From Nageia nagi (lineage: Eukaryota > Pinophyta): a stretch of DNA of 64,000 nt. Positions 35,601-48,535 of the stretch are shown here, one piece after another. The notes under the pieces were generated by a model. That model was not told where the DNA came from and did no database searches. It was given only the letters and a program-made list of their open reading frames with translations. How positions within the stretch are numbered: the first letter of the stretch is position 1; the number at the start of each line of letters is the position of its first letter. The position numbers were made by a program, and so were the translations under genes. The stretch spans positions 16,368,001-16,432,000 of the forward strand of contig JBITNC010000002.1 of assembly GCA_050084985.1 (NCBI GenBank), given 5' to 3'.

Positions 35601-38600
35601 AGGGATAAATCATAGAAGTATTAGGTCTCATTTCAGTTAATTATGACTTTAATTAACATTTTTATTTATTATATTTAATAGTAAATTAATCGAATAAAAA
35701 TATAATTTTTAGTATCAACACACTTAATGCATATCTTATGCAAGGTTTGATGAAATTCTTTTATCCTTGACTTGATTACTTAATATTTTTCTTGGTATAA
35801 TACAATAATGAGCCCCTATAATCACCATCATCAATTATCATCCTTATCTTTGTGGTATCTTATAAGCCCACATGTCATGATCATCATCATAATGACTTAT
35901 CTATAATTATTTATTTATTGCATTCTTTTTCACTCATGTCACAACACAAAAAGGAAAAAATAAATACATTAAAAATATACACTGTTAATTCACCCACATC
36001 TAAATACAACACCTTAGTATAACATCAAAATCACACTCATCCTAGCCACATCGCTCACATGCCTAACTTTAACCTTAAATGTCAACAACCAATGCTTGTC
36101 ATTTAAATAATACTAAAATTCACATCATTATCCATTTGCATGCCTAATCACTATCCTACATGTTAATGCATCATTAAATAATAAAATTCAAATATCCAAA
36201 TAAATCCAAAGTAAAATCCTCACTACTTGCAAATCTTGCCAACCTTACAAATCCAAATGCCACTAAATTCATATCCATCACCTTTTCTCATTCAAAAATC
36301 CTCATCTTTATTTACAAATACATGCACAATATCTCTCAAATCTCAACAGTCTGAAATCCTCATCATAAGCACCCTCTCACCACCTTATCCCATCTATAAT
36401 TCTATGCTAATACCTACCCACATTATTGGATAATATCATTCATATTTTGATTTATCCTAATCTCCATCACAATCATTCTCTCATCCACCTTAAAGCCATC
36501 CCAATCCCAACATCCATTAATGCCAAATTTCATCATGAAGCTCCATAAAACTTCACATATGTGGCTTTGTATCCTTCTAATCCATCCAAATCCCCTCCTT
36601 AATTCTTTTAGATTCTTTGTAATTATAAGTACATGGATTTTTCATTTCTTGGATATCTATAACCTAATCTATAAATTAGAGAGGCTCACCCTTCTCAAAT
36701 GTATGTAACTTTGAGTCTTCATGTTACCACATTTCCCCTACAACTTAGAAATATTCCTTATTAGTTGCTTGATTTGATAAAATCTATATTAGAAACTTAT
36801 TGCTAAAATCCATCCACTCTTCTTAATTAACCCTCCATCTCCACCCATGGATTTTATATAGATATTTATTCGTGCACTTATTTTATATTTATTTTTTGCA
36901 AATTCTAAATCTAATAACCAATGCACTTACAACGCACACCCAAGACACATGAAAACAAATATTATTAGACTAAACAATAAAATATTAGTTTTTAGAAAAT
37001 ATTTAAACAATTTATAGAAAATACAAAATCATTGCAACTATTCTTTTTGGTGGTAAAAACATATTTTTAGAATTTCAACAAGCATCCATTAGGTGACACT
37101 AAAGGTAAATAAGAGGTATATATTTGTTTTATCATTTTAAACATATTTTTAGTTATATATATATATTTTCATCATCTTATATAATCTTGAGTGGACTTGA
37201 GACTAGACCCATCATTGTGAAATAAATTAGACAACATAATAAGCCTTCAAAAATGTTGATTAATCTAATTTCTCTTAATTGTTGTGTAGATCTTAAATTC
37301 ATCAACAATGATAGCATTAAATCCACCTTTCTTATCAACACCTAAAAATGAATCAATTTTTCATTTTTAATTATCTTTTATTTAATCAAGATCATATTTA
37401 ATTTATATTACTTTATTTGGTTGACCTAATGCTATCTCATGTGTTGTTTATTATGGAGAAAGCCTAGCGATGTTGCTTGATGGTTGACATCACCAAAAAG
37501 GAGAATTATTACCTATAAATACCTTTACATGGGATAGATGATGGACATAGATTTGATCTCTATATTAATATCCTAATCCTTTGACCAAGGTAATTTTCAA
37601 CACCACTTATCAGGATTGGAATTTAATTTAGCAAACTCTATTACTTATTGCTTTTTACTTTTGCATTGCTATCTAGAATAGATCTAACACTAAAAGAGCT
37701 CTTGATTAGATACTTAGCAATATCTAACTCTTTGATTTCCTAGCAACATCAGGCCCTTGCATTTTTATGACATTGCTAGGCTAATTTACGACATTGTTAT
37801 AATCCCTTATTGTATTGTGCTTAGACCTTTTTACATGAGCAGTCTATGAACTTGTATAACCTATATTTAGTGTGTGATCTATCATCCAGGTAAGTACACA
37901 CATTTGTTAGTCTCTCATCCTTGTTCTTGATAGCTAGGCTAGGTTTATCACCCTTACATTGTTACTAGTAGGTCAATATAGTATTATTACTATTATTGGC
38001 ATATATAAGTTCAATATTATCTTGTATTAATTAAGGTCATACCTAGTCAATTTCATTGTTAACATTTATCTTGAGTGTATGCTAAAATAGTTACAAGACT
38101 CAAATGTTGAAAATCTTATTAGAACCTCATTTTGAACCAAATAACCAAGAAAATTTTTAAGACTCCTTCCCCTAAAATCTCCTTATAAAAATTTGGTGAA
38201 TCTATAGGAAAACAATTTAGAAACAATGGTAAATCTAATGAAAACTTATTTAAAATATTTGGTGAATTTTGTTCCTAAATCATAAAAAGAAGGAAAGAAT
38301 TGATGAAATCAATATCTTGATAACAAAATGGTGTTAAAATAAAAAATATATTGAATTCTATAGAATTAGAAGCCAAATAAAAAATATATATGGTTGGTAT
38401 AAAGGAAATGGACATGTGCAAGGAAACCAAATGGTAGACATGCAAGCTATCCACATGATCCTCTCTAAATCTTCATTTGTAACCTTAAAACCCATTCTCT
38501 CTAAGGGTTTTCACCGATTAATCGTGTTATAACTCTATTCACTTTTTCTTTGGTATCGCATAACAAAAACTTCAAAGCTCATTTTGAGGATCTTTTAAGG

Positions 38601-39300
38601 GGTTTTTGAGGGTTTGAATGAGTGCTTAATGTGTTCAACTTGTCAAGATCTTTGATTAGAAAAAAAAATGAAATGAACCTCTAGATCAAGAGTTACATCC
38701 TTTGGAAGATACTCTACTCCAAAAGTGATATAAAGTCACCCAGATTTTCTATAGGGTCATCACAAATTTGCTATCGGTTCACAAGGAATGGAGGTATAAG
38801 TGTCTAATGTGTTAGATCAAACAAATTTTTTTTTTTTAAATTTCAACATGAAACAAACCACTTCATATTTCGTGATATAGATGATATAAATTTTAAAGTG
38901 TCAAAATCTTATAAAAGAATCGATGATTCTACCTAGAAAAATAATATACAATAAAAAAATTTCAACAAATAAGAATAATAAAAATTCACCAAAAATTATC
39001 AATTTCAAATTTAAAAATATTAATATTTATGATTTAACAAAAAAATCTCCTAATATCTTCCCTGTATACAACACTTTTTATATCTTCCCTATATACAACA
39101 CTTTTTATATATCTTAATTACTTAATTTATATTTATTTGTGCACAAACTTTATTAAACCTTACATAACAATATATTTAAAAGAATTTATCTATCTACCTA
39201 TCCATAACTAAATTAACATAATTTCTTTTAAAAATAAACATTGTAAATTAATTATTTGCATTCACTAAATTCTTTTAATAAAATACAAACTTACTTTTTT
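35601..39300. other. AT-rich intergenic DNA upstream of the PCS gene
   Basis: No gene is recognised. 35950-36900 is C/A/T-rich with many CATCC and CCAAAT words and no long frames. A (TA)n run lies near 37145. The segment near 37597 resembles one near 19392. Confidence 0.5.
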
Positions 39301-39464
39301 TTTTTTATATTTTTATATATATCAATGACGACCCGACCTACGTTCTTATTTCAGACGTTGATGCCCGCTATATTACCGAGGGTTTTATTCGATTCTCTTA
39401 TTCTATGTCTCTATCGGACCAGTCCCATTATTCAGATACTTTGATCAGCTCCGGCAGAGTTGCA

Positions 39465-42400
39465 ATGGCGGTTGCAGGCATATACAAGCGCATTCTTCCA
39501 TGCCCTCCTGCAGTTGATTTCTCCTCCTTCGAAGGCAAGGTAACCACCCTTCTCACTTCCATATCATACCATTCCTTTATTTGTATAGGAGGCGGCTTCC
39601 ATGCGCGCTGTGTTCTACATTTCAGTATAAGATCAATAAAAAAAGCAAGCTTAAAAGAATATTGGGGTATAAGCTACAGGAAATTCGCAGCACTAACAAA
39701 CTAGTCATCGTGAAATTTATAGAACATGTGAACAGAACTCATGCATAAATCAATCTATATGCAAATGGATGTGATATGTGCTATATATGGTAAATGTATA
39801 TTTGATGTTTCACTTTTACAATGAAAGTATAGATGTTCTCAAATCAATCACTGCATTGTCATATGCATTATGAAACAAAGAAATTGTCAAGATCCATGAA
39901 CCCAATTTGAGATACTGTGCCCAACCAGGTTTGAACCTGAGCTATTATTGTAAAGAGGGATCTGCCTTTTCTCTAGACCATGAGCCTCTGGGAAGGATGA
40001 TTATAATACCCATAGGACCAATTTAGCCCTGTAGATATTAAGAATAGCAGGTTGGCTGGTAGCTTGTTAAGCACGGCATTCTTCATTGGTGGTGACAGTG
40101 TTTATTTGTGAAAAGTTGAGGCGGAGCAGGGTACCTTTTGGTATGGGAGGGTAGGACTCTCAGGGTGAGTGCCAAGTAGGACGATATACATTTTTCTATA
40201 TTTGCTTTGCCATGTTTATAAAAAAAAATGTAGCTCAAGTTTTCTATTTGATAAATTGAAAGAATTTTTTGTGGTCACAGCCTAGCAACACACCTATAGA
40301 TGAATGGCATTACATTTGAATCATGTTACCTTCTATTGATTAATTCAAGTTTGCACTGTTGTATGTTTTGACATCACGGATAAAGCTTGTGGTAAATCAC
40401 AGTTTTTGTCAGTCCATCTACAAGTAATAGAAGTTGTCTCATTGTTGGTTTTGACCCTTTGACCAAGCTTGTTATTAATCAAACCTTTTATTAATCTCAC
40501 CAAGCTTGATATAAATAAACCTTTTATCAATCCATTTTAAAGAGAGTTGGTTTAAAGAGAATTGTCTATATGCCAGAAGACCAACTATTTGAGATTAATA
40601 AACCTTTTATCAATCCATTTTAAAGAGAGTTGGTTTAAAGAGAATTGTCTATATGCCAGAAGACCAACTATTTGAGTTTAGGCAAGGTTGAGTTACTCTA
40701 TTTTAGAGGATTAACTGTTTTGACTGTTTGGTGACGCAATAGATCAAGTTGGCTTCTAAATCTTAAAATGCAAGGTTACACATCCTTGTGTAACCCCTCG
40801 AAAAGGGAGCAGGGAAGTTTCTCCATCGTCATCTTTTTGGGGGTTGTCATCAAGATGCCTCAGACCAACCACGAATTTACCTTTCATATACCAGGCTAGA
40901 TATTTGCTATGTTGTTAGCTATCTTTCTAGGTTTATGCATGAACCTAAGAAAGCACATTAGACATCGACTAAGCATTTGTTGAGATATTTTTGTGGTATG
41001 GATAGTTATGGCGTGGAGTACAAGAAGTATACATTCTTTTTGACTGGATACATTGATGCAAATTATGGACGATACTTGGATGATAGAAGATCAACGACTG
41101 ATGTAATGGACCAACCAAGTAAAGTACAAAAAAATTGCAATTTCTACTCAAACCCTAGTTCAAATCAACAAACAAAAATATGCATGAATTCTGATTTTTT
41201 ATTGCAGCAAACAGCAGTACAGTCCTGATACGCTCAAATTGATAAAATGACACTGATTACACAGAAATCCCCCCATAAAAACATCATATCTAGCCCAAAT
41301 GGGTTGAATGTTTGGCTAGGCATGGCCTAGTAATGGATATGATACTCAGAAAAATACAAACAAAGTGCTTCGGGCTGGTCATTGGCTTGGGGAAAACCAG
41401 AAATGCCCTCAAAATGCAGAAACACCCTTTCTAGGGTTGGACACTCCACCTTGGAGAGTTTTCAGATCTGAAACTCAACAATTACGAAAGTAAATTTCTT
41501 TCACAATGGTGTGCAGTTGTAAACCATGAATGGATTTACCTCAAGGAAATAGCTCAAGGTTTTGACTCCTTAAGCCTCTAGAAGATTTTGATCTCCTAGG
41601 GTGTACCTCTCTTGCAGGATTGCCAATCTACTAGAGGAATAGATTATTGTTGGCCACAACAATGTTATCTGAATCAACAATAGCAATGTTACACAAACTG
41701 CCTCACAAATGAGATGTCCTTTCCATATATAGTCTTGTTACTTGTAACCCTAACCGAAGATGAATCTCAGCCATAGAATGCAACATAAGCCTATTGAGAG
41801 TGTAGATCTGACCTTGGAACAATAAAAATCATGTTAAATTGCCTTCACATGTGTTAAGGGCTCACTTCTCTAGGATGCATCAGATCTGCAGGAGAAAACC
41901 AGCCATCTAGACCTCCAACGTTACCCTTAGAAGAGCCCCATATGCCTTATAGACCCCAACACTTGCCTTGGAATACCATTGTGGGTCTTGGAGGGAGTCA
42001 AACAATGCCATGTCATCCTCATGCACCCAACATCCTGCTTTGGGATGCTCAATCCAGCCTGGAGACACCAACATCCCTCTTAGGAGTCTTATATTTTGTC
42101 TTGGAACCCATAAACACAATGCTAAAATTAAATACAAATAACAATAACTCTCCTAATCTAACCTTGGGATCCACAAGGATAGCCAAAGTCAATTACAACT
42201 ATCAACAACATTAAATAATGCTTGGTATTTTATTTTAAAACACTCCCAAACACATTACTAACTCCACTTAGGAAACATTTACAAGAAACAAACCAAAAAC
42301 ATGACATAAGCACCAACAATCCCCTCAAGGGTGGACTTCCCTCTCCTAGAGGCCCACAAACACACTAAAATGTAAAAATTGCAATATTTACAAAGCTAGA

Positions 42401-45400
42401 AATTATTGAGGATATTACAATACCGCCCCACCCAAAATTGCTTGTCCTCAAGCAATTTAGATTGAATCTGGCAATCTCTTTCACTGAATCATGCACTGAG
42501 AGATAGTTTTGCTTCCCAACTGCTTCTTTCTGGTCTCAACAGCAGGCTGAACATCAAAATTTTCTGCTGTGTGCAGAAAATCAACTGTCATAAAATTAGC
42601 AGAATTAAAACAACAGTCTTTTGTAGTCATTTGCTTGAAAATTTTATTTTTGTCATCAAGTCTGAAGACTGTTTTCTTAGTTGAATTCCGTCCTTCAGTG
42701 ATTACTTCCATCCTATTGGCTGTTGTTTGCTGTGGATAGTGATCTTTAATACCTTTCAATGTAACAACTTGCCCAGAAACTCCAATGTTTGGTAGTTAGT
42801 ATAGATCCCTCCTAAACAGTACAACCATTGAACTTCCATAACAACATGAGGAATTCCATCCATTGGGAAGACATATAAGTCATCAACTACAAAATAGTCT
42901 ACAAAGCTAATTTTTAACTGTAGAACCACTTGATCACAAACAAAAATCTGTCGATTTGCATTTCTCACCTTAAAACCAAATTTTTTTTCTGATTTTAATT
43001 CATCCTTAGCCACAAAATCAACATCAATAAAATTATGTGTGGCCCCTCTATCAATCAAAACCACCACATTTTCTTCTCCAATTGTTCCTTGTACTTTGAG
43101 AGTCATGTATTTGGATGTACCGGTTATGGTGGGTAATTCACTCTCATCATCTTCATCAACAGTTTGTGAAGACTGTTGCAATGGCTGTTCCATTTCCAGT
43201 TTCTCAAAATCATCAAGTCCTAGTTGATTTTCAGGTTCTTTTTCATTAGGAATTACCTCTATTAAATGGAGCAGCCCTTTACCTATGCATTTGTGACCAG
43301 GTTCCCAACATTGTTTACAAGAAAAGCACAAACCTTTCCTTATTAGTTCCTTCCTGACAGCCTCATCCGTTCCTCCTCTTGAAGAGATTTGCTGATTCTG
43401 ATTTTTTTGAGGCTGAAATCTTTGATTTTGGTTTTGATTTAGCTTGTTCCCTGGTTTGTCTTGTTGCTGAGATGGCTTCAAAGATTCAGATTTAAATGGC
43501 TGTCCAAATCTAGATGTTGAGCCCCTAGATTTGTTGTTGCTCATGAATGGCTCAAGATCCAGTGCTCTTCCAACAATATCTTCAAGAGTTCGGGGCTTGA
43601 ATGCCTTCACCAAACCTCTCATGGGCTCAAAACGTCCATTTACAAAGAGGTGAACAACTCTATCTTCTGCAATATCTGGAACCATATCAGAAGTTTTTTG
43701 AAACTCTTCAATGTAGCTTTCTATTGAATTCTTTTGTCTAATTGTAGACAACTCACTAAAATAATTATTGTCACCTTTCCTCTTAAATCGGTCCAAGATC
43801 TTTTGGGCAAACTCCTCAAATGAAACTATATATCCATGGCCTTTTGTGACATAGCCATGATGCCACCAATCATATGCCACTCCCTCAAGATGTAGGGATG
43901 CAAAGCGAACTGCCGCCTCAACCATGGGGTTAAGAGTGAGGTAAGTCTATATTTTAAGTAACCATGCTCTAGCTGAAATTTTGTTATCACCTCCAAATAA
44001 AGGAATTTGCAATTTTCTCAACTTATGCTGAAGATCTCTCCTATTATCACTTCCTCGGTTACCTTGGCCATGGAATCAATTTTCTCCATATCTTTTCGCT
44101 AAGATTTCAAAGTAACCATCAAAAGGACTAACTCCTTGAAAGCATTAAGTTTGTCTAAATGCTGCTGAAAGAGGGCATCTACTTCTTGATCACTCGCAAC
44201 AGGATCATTGAGGCTGAATAAACATGGATCTGGTTGGTCTCCACAACCTTGATGCCATAGCACTGCATCTTTGGGCATTTCTACTAAAAGTATTGCCACC
44301 TTGCACGGAGCTCTCTCTTAGAGCTCCATTAGGGGTGTGTGGAGCAACATGGGGCTGTTGAGGCTCTTGTTGTTGTTGAGTCTCCTGCTTTTCATTCATT
44401 AGGTGGATGAATCTCTCCATCCTAGTCAACACATTATATAAAGGACTCCTCATAAGTGCACCAGACAATGAATCCTTCATTGCTTTGGCTAACTTTTCTT
44501 CATCAGTGAGCCCCCTTTGCTCTTCCACTAGTTCATTTCTTTCCTCAACAATTTTTGCATGCCTATCTTCATTTCCTGGCATTTCTAATAGTGGATCTGA
44601 AGCTTCTTTTGACTGGTTAGGGTTTGATTGAATAAAACCTTGTCTTCTTCTCAAACTCCTCAGATTATAATGATGAGTATTGCTGCTCATCAACTAATCT
44701 CATAGGTTGGCAGGATCTAGTCTCTTATACCACTGCATAGTTCAAATCAACAAACATAAATATGCAAGAATTCTGATTTTTTATTGCAGATAACAACAGT
44801 ACAGTCCTGAGCTGCTCAAATTGAGAAAATGAGACTGATTATACATAATTTCCACCACAAAAACGTCAGATCTGGCCCAAAAGGGTTGAACGCTTGGCTA
44901 GGAATGGCCAAGTAAGTTGGCTTGGGGAAACCAGAAATGCCCTCAAAATGCAGAAACACCCTCTCTAGGGCTGAACGCTGCACCCTGGGATGGAGAGTTT
45001 TCAGATCAGAAACTCAACAATTGCAAAAATAGACTTCTTCCACAATGATGTGCAGTTGTAAACCCTGAATGGATTTACCTCAAGGAAATAGCTTAAGGAT
45101 TTGACTCCTTAAGCCTCTAGAAGATTTTGATCTCCCAGGGTTTCCTGCTTTTGTAGGATTTCCAGTCTACAAGAGGAATATAATATTGTTGGCCACAACA
45201 ATGTTTTCCAAATCAACAATAATAGTTGCTTCACAAATGAGATGTCCTTTACATATATAGTCTTGTAACCCTAACTGAAGATGAATCTCAGACATAGAAT
45301 GCAACATAAGCTTATGGAGAGTGTAGAATTGACCTTGGAACAATAAAAATCATGTTAAATACATTCAAATGTGTTAAGGGTAGACATCTCTAGGATGCAT

Positions 45401-46790
45401 CAGATCTGGAGGAGAAAACCAACCATCTATACTACCAATGTTACCCTTAGAAGAGCCCTATATGCCTTATAGACCCCAACACTTGGCTTGGAATACCAAC
45501 GTGGGTCTTGGAGGGAGTCAAACAATGCCAAGTCACCCTCATGCCCCCAACATCCTACTTTGGGATGCTCAATCCAGCCTGGAGACACCAACGCCCCTTC
45601 TAGGAGTCTTATATTTTGTCTTGGAACTCATAAACACAATACAATTATTAAATACAAATAACAATAACTCTCCTAATCTAACCTTGGGATCCACAAGGAT
45701 AGCCAAAGTCAATTACAACTACCAATAGCATTAAATAATGCTTGGTCTTTTATTTTAAAACACTCCTAAACACATTGCTAACTCCACTTAGGAAATATCT
45801 ACAAGAAACATAACCAAAAACATTACACAAACACCAACACTTCCCTCTAGGGTGGACGTCCCTCTTCTAGAGGACCACAAACACACTAAAATGTAAAAAT
45901 TGCAATATTTACAAAGCTAGAAATTATTGGGGACATTACAACTAGATATGTGTTCTTCATTAGATTTGGACTGATTTCTTGGAGTAGCAAGAAACAAAGT
46001 ATCACATCAAAATCTACCATAGATTTGGAAGACCGTGCTGCTCTAGATCCTGTTTTTGAGGTAGTATGGTTACGTCACATTGGGGCAGATATTGAAATAC
46101 CACAGAGTCAGCCTACCATTCTTCATTGTGACAATTAGGGTGTACTGGGATACAAATGCACTTTATTCGTGACCATGATTTACTACATGACATTCAACTT
46201 TGTTACATTTCCACAAAAGAGCAAGTAGCGGATGTTTTCACTAAATGTCTTGATTGTGGAAAGTTTTAATACTTTCGGAGCTTCCTCTCATGTTCTTTGA
46301 AGACCTAACATATTATAGGGGGGCTATGTTAGAATAATAATACATTAGTAGTTAATTATAAGATAGTGGTTAATTATAGATATATATTATTTTTAGGAAA
46401 CCTTTTCTATTTTTAGTTTTTCTAAAGCCTATGCAATTGTGTATAAGTAGCCACTTTTGATATGTTTGTCTTACTTCATATTTTCCTAATGAAAAATATA
46501 TCTGTTGCAATTTTTCTCTTAATTATCCAAATTAGAGATAAGAGACATGCTCATCTGAGTTGGATTTCATTTTTAGGTTTCAATACTTTTTTAATTTTAT
46601 ATTTATTTCTTTTGATGACTGATATTTTAATAGGCACTTTTTCGTGAGGCTCTTCAAAATGGCACCATGGAGGGATTCTTTAAACTTATTTCATACTTTC
46701 AAACACAATCTGAACCTGCTTATTGTGGTTTGGCAAGTCTGTCAGTTGTTCTAAATGCTCTTTCAATTGATCCAGGAAGAAAATGGAAAG
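39465..46790 (+). CDS. PCS: Phytochelatin synthase, exons 1 and 2 (partial gene)
   Basis: Phytochelatin synthase joins gamma-Glu-Cys units of glutathione into metal-binding phytochelatins in the cytosol. Exon 1 (39465-39539) encodes [20 protein letters not shown] and ends EGK before a GTAACC donor. Exon 2 (46634-46790) starts [15 protein letters not shown] after an AG acceptor and contains [20 protein letters not shown] with the papain-like catalytic Cys, ending in phase 1 at GTGAAC. Phases agree (0 then 1). Intron 1 is 7094 bp and holds two nested retroelements. No third exon (expected to begin near WRWFDE) was found up to 64000, so intron 2 exceeds 17 kb or the gene is truncated. An in-frame ATG at 39405 could extend the N-terminus by 20 residues, but family length favours 39465. 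An out-of-frame upstream ORF runs 39326-39444. Confidence 0.92.
39880..39995 (-). mobile_element. Possible tRNA-derived SINE remnant
   Basis: Minus-strand reading gives CTCATGGTCTAGAGAAAAGG followed about 30 bases later by CAGGTTCAAACCTGG. These resemble the A box and B box of RNA polymerase III promoters in plant SINEs such as Au. It does not fold as a tRNA and no tail or target duplication was found. It lies in PCS intron 1. Confidence 0.35.
40516..40677 (+). repeat. Exact 83-bp tandem duplication in PCS intron 1
   Basis: The segment from TAAACCTTTTATCAATCC (40516) to TTTGAGATTAA repeats immediately at 40599 and matches base for base until about 40677. A weaker older copy of TAAACCTTTTATTAATC lies just before, near 40482. 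The lack of differences points to a recent event. Confidence 0.93.
41102..42419 (-). repeat. 3' LTR of the gag-protease element
   Basis: Aligns with 44734-45940. It retains about 60 bases at its left end (TGTAATGGACCAACC...) that the other LTR has lost. Confidence 0.9.
42756..43925 (-). pseudogene. Gag C-terminal part with zinc knuckle and aspartic protease
   Basis: The open frame of 389 codons holds the gag capsid region ([30 protein letters not shown]), a Gln/Asn-rich linker, the zinc knuckle [14 protein letters not shown], and the protease segment [19 protein letters not shown]. The active-site DSG/DTG triad has become DRG, so the protease should be inactive. The frame ends at 42756 beyond the protease; a short remnant follows at 42481-42759. 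Its first Met is internal; the N-terminal gag lies in the frame at 44205-44693, separated by a disrupted stretch. It is gypsy-type by gag and protease style. Confidence 0.87.
44205..44693 (-). pseudogene. Gag N-terminal part
   Basis: A 162-codon frame begins [20 protein letters not shown] just after the primer site. It contains Glu/Lys-rich helical sequence ([18 protein letters not shown]) and a Gln-rich patch. The frame is then lost before the main gag block begins near 43925. Confidence 0.75.
44722..44732 (-). other. Degenerate initiator-Met primer-binding site
   Basis: Minus strand TGGTATAAGAG matches the iMet site TGGTATCAGAG at ten of eleven positions and ends one base from the 5' LTR. 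Confidence 0.7.
44734..45940 (-). repeat. 5' LTR of the gag-protease element
   Basis: Starts TGCATAGTTC next to the primer site and ends GGACATTACA. Matches the left LTR in order, with a deletion near its first bases and scattered changes. Confidence 0.88.
46327..46511 (+). repeat. 3' LTR of the intron-1 Copia element
   Basis: Begins TGTTAGAATAATA directly after the tract ATAGGGGGGCTA. It contains a TATA-like GTGTATAAGTAGCC. The right end, near CTGTTGCA, is estimated because no second LTR is available for comparison. It ends about 120 bases before PCS exon 2. Confidence 0.6.
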
Positions 46791-47878
46791 GTGAACCTAA
46801 GTATTACTTTTCAGTCCTCTATAAAAAAGAAAAGAAATCAAATGTTATATTAATTATTCAAAACAGTTGAGATCAATTGTTCCTTTTTAAGAGATTGAAT
46901 GACATACGGTACTTCAGACTAATTTCTCTGAGTCTTATATTATTTTTCCTATGTGATGTTTATTTCAACATTCTTATGATCTAGGCACTCTTTGTTGGAT
47001 ATCTAGTTCTTCGCTCTGTTGAGCTTCATATGTAAATATACATTGGTATTGAGAATATAGATCTTATTTTCCAATAGGGTAATCCCATGTGCAATACCAT
47101 TTATTAAATCAAAATCCTTTATTAGCAAACCTGATCCATAATCTCATAGAAATCTTAGAACGTTTACTAGTACAGATGCATGTTTCTCAAAAGTAATAAT
47201 ATTATTTGCCACTTATATGTTTAGGATTTTAATCCCAAACTATAGGCACTTAAGAAACCGCATGAATGAAACTTGGAATCAGTTGGGACGCGATTTGAAA
47301 AAGCAAATATGGCAAATTTGACTTCTATAAGACGTAGAGTACAAACAAACTTTGAATATGTAAGAAATATCAACTAACATTTTGAAGCTCAGAACACAAT
47401 AATATATTGGAGAAACCCTTTTGGTTTAGAGAATTTCGAGGAGAAAATATCTAAGATCTTTACTTCACTGAAGATATGCAAGTTTCAACATGAGATTTGT
47501 AAATTCAGATAACCTTCAAAAGCCCTCAACTGCTGGTTTCTTTACTCTTTATCTTCTTAACTGCCAAACGAAACCTCTCAGTCCCTATACTATGAATCAA
47601 AGGTGTCTTCAAACTAGTGATAAGGTCCAAAATGTGGAGGACTTGAAAGGAATAATGTTACCTTCAAACATGGAGTTAAGCATTTCAGTTTGTCCACTTT
47701 TAAGGTTTCAATGCAATATATAGCTCTTATCTTATAAAAGTACATTTCCCCTTCATAAGAAAAGACATTGAGACCCTCCTAGTTGGTGCCAAAACTCAAG
47801 TGCTTTCTTTCCTTGAATTTGTTTTTAAGAATTTCCATGTTCCTCGTGTGCTTAGATATTGTAATACTATTGTCGGTT
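46791..47878. other. PCS intron 2, first part
   Basis: Begins with donor GTGAAC. No exon-like conserved PCS sequence and no recognised element was seen in this kilobase. Confidence 0.6.
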
Positions 47879-48135
47879 GAATAAATACAAGATGGATTTT
47901 CTAGCTAAAAAGACAAGAGTTTGTAGGTTAAAATGCCTATTGCCAAAAATGTAGGTTTGAGAACTAAACGCCAAATTGATTAAATCAAAAATAACAATGT
48001 TACAATATTTATAGATTGGCTATGTAACTAATTTTCTAAAAATAGAAACTAGCTTAACTAACTAATTAACCTAGGATCGACACATGTCGATTTTAATATA
48101 ATATTTACAAATACCATAAGATTATGGTTTTAACA

Positions 48136-48519
48136 TTCGCCCCCTTAATCTGAAGGGGTATTTGTAAGTCTGAGCATTGTTTTGAACTTCTCTGGAACAA
48201 TGTTCAACCCAAATTGTCTTGACCTCTACATGATGTCGAATCAAATGATACTTCGTGTTGATATGCTTTGTTCGATCATGAAACTTTGGATTCTTGGCCA
48301 ATTTATTTGCACAAGTATTGTCAATTAAAAGTGGAGTGAGAAGCACTTGTTTCACCTTCAAATCTTCTAGTATTTTCATGAGCCACACAATTTCTTTTGT
48401 TGCCTCTGCAATAGCCACATATTTTGCCCTAGTAGTGGAATTTGCCAGAACCGATTGTTTTCATGATCTCCAGGAAATAGCTGTTAATCCAAGACTCATA
48501 AGATATCTTGAAGTTGAAA
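48136..48519 (-). pseudogene. Copia RNase H, 3' half
   Basis: Translation gives GLTAISWRS, a stop in place of a codon before KQSV, then YVAIAEATKEIVWLMKILED, DNTCANKLAKNPKFHDRTKH and YHLIRHHVE, the canonical end of Copia RNase H. The 5' half lies beyond the LINE at 54052. Confidence 0.9.
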
Positions 48520-48535
48520 CTCCATTCTGCTTATC

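Larger units (their letters stand above)
41102..45940 (-). mobile_element. Non-autonomous LTR element encoding only gag and protease
   Basis: LTRs are 41102-42419 and 44734-45940, ending TGTAAT...ATTACA. The flanking pentamers ACTGA (41097-41101) and ACTAG (45941-45945) each differ from ACTGG by G-to-A change(s), consistent with a decayed 5-bp target duplication inside a Copia RNase H codon run. The internal 2.3 kb reads leftward: a degenerate iMet primer site, gag, zinc knuckle and protease. There is no RT, RNase H or integrase. The two LTRs together are longer than the interior. Confidence 0.85.
40860..46511 (+). mobile_element. 3' end of a Copia element, split by a second LTR element
   Basis: Plus-strand Copia RNase H similarity runs [46 protein letters not shown] to 41101. 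It resumes after the insertion at 45941 with [20 protein letters not shown] and ends with a D.FTK-like segment. A purine tract TATAGGGGGGC precedes the 3' LTR TGTTAGAATAATA at 46327. Only the RT-end/RNase H part is visible; the 5' portion is absent, so the copy is truncated. It lies in PCS intron 1 in the same orientation as the gene. Confidence 0.82.

Noticed and set aside
39920-39945. tRNA gene suggested by CAGGTTTGAACCTG-like palindrome
   Set aside because: No acceptor or anticodon arm can be formed around it; a SINE B box is a better but still weak reading.
42000-42214. Plus-strand frame with a near-copy at 45438-45728
   Set aside because: Both lie in the two LTRs of one element; the likeness reflects LTR identity, not a gene pair.
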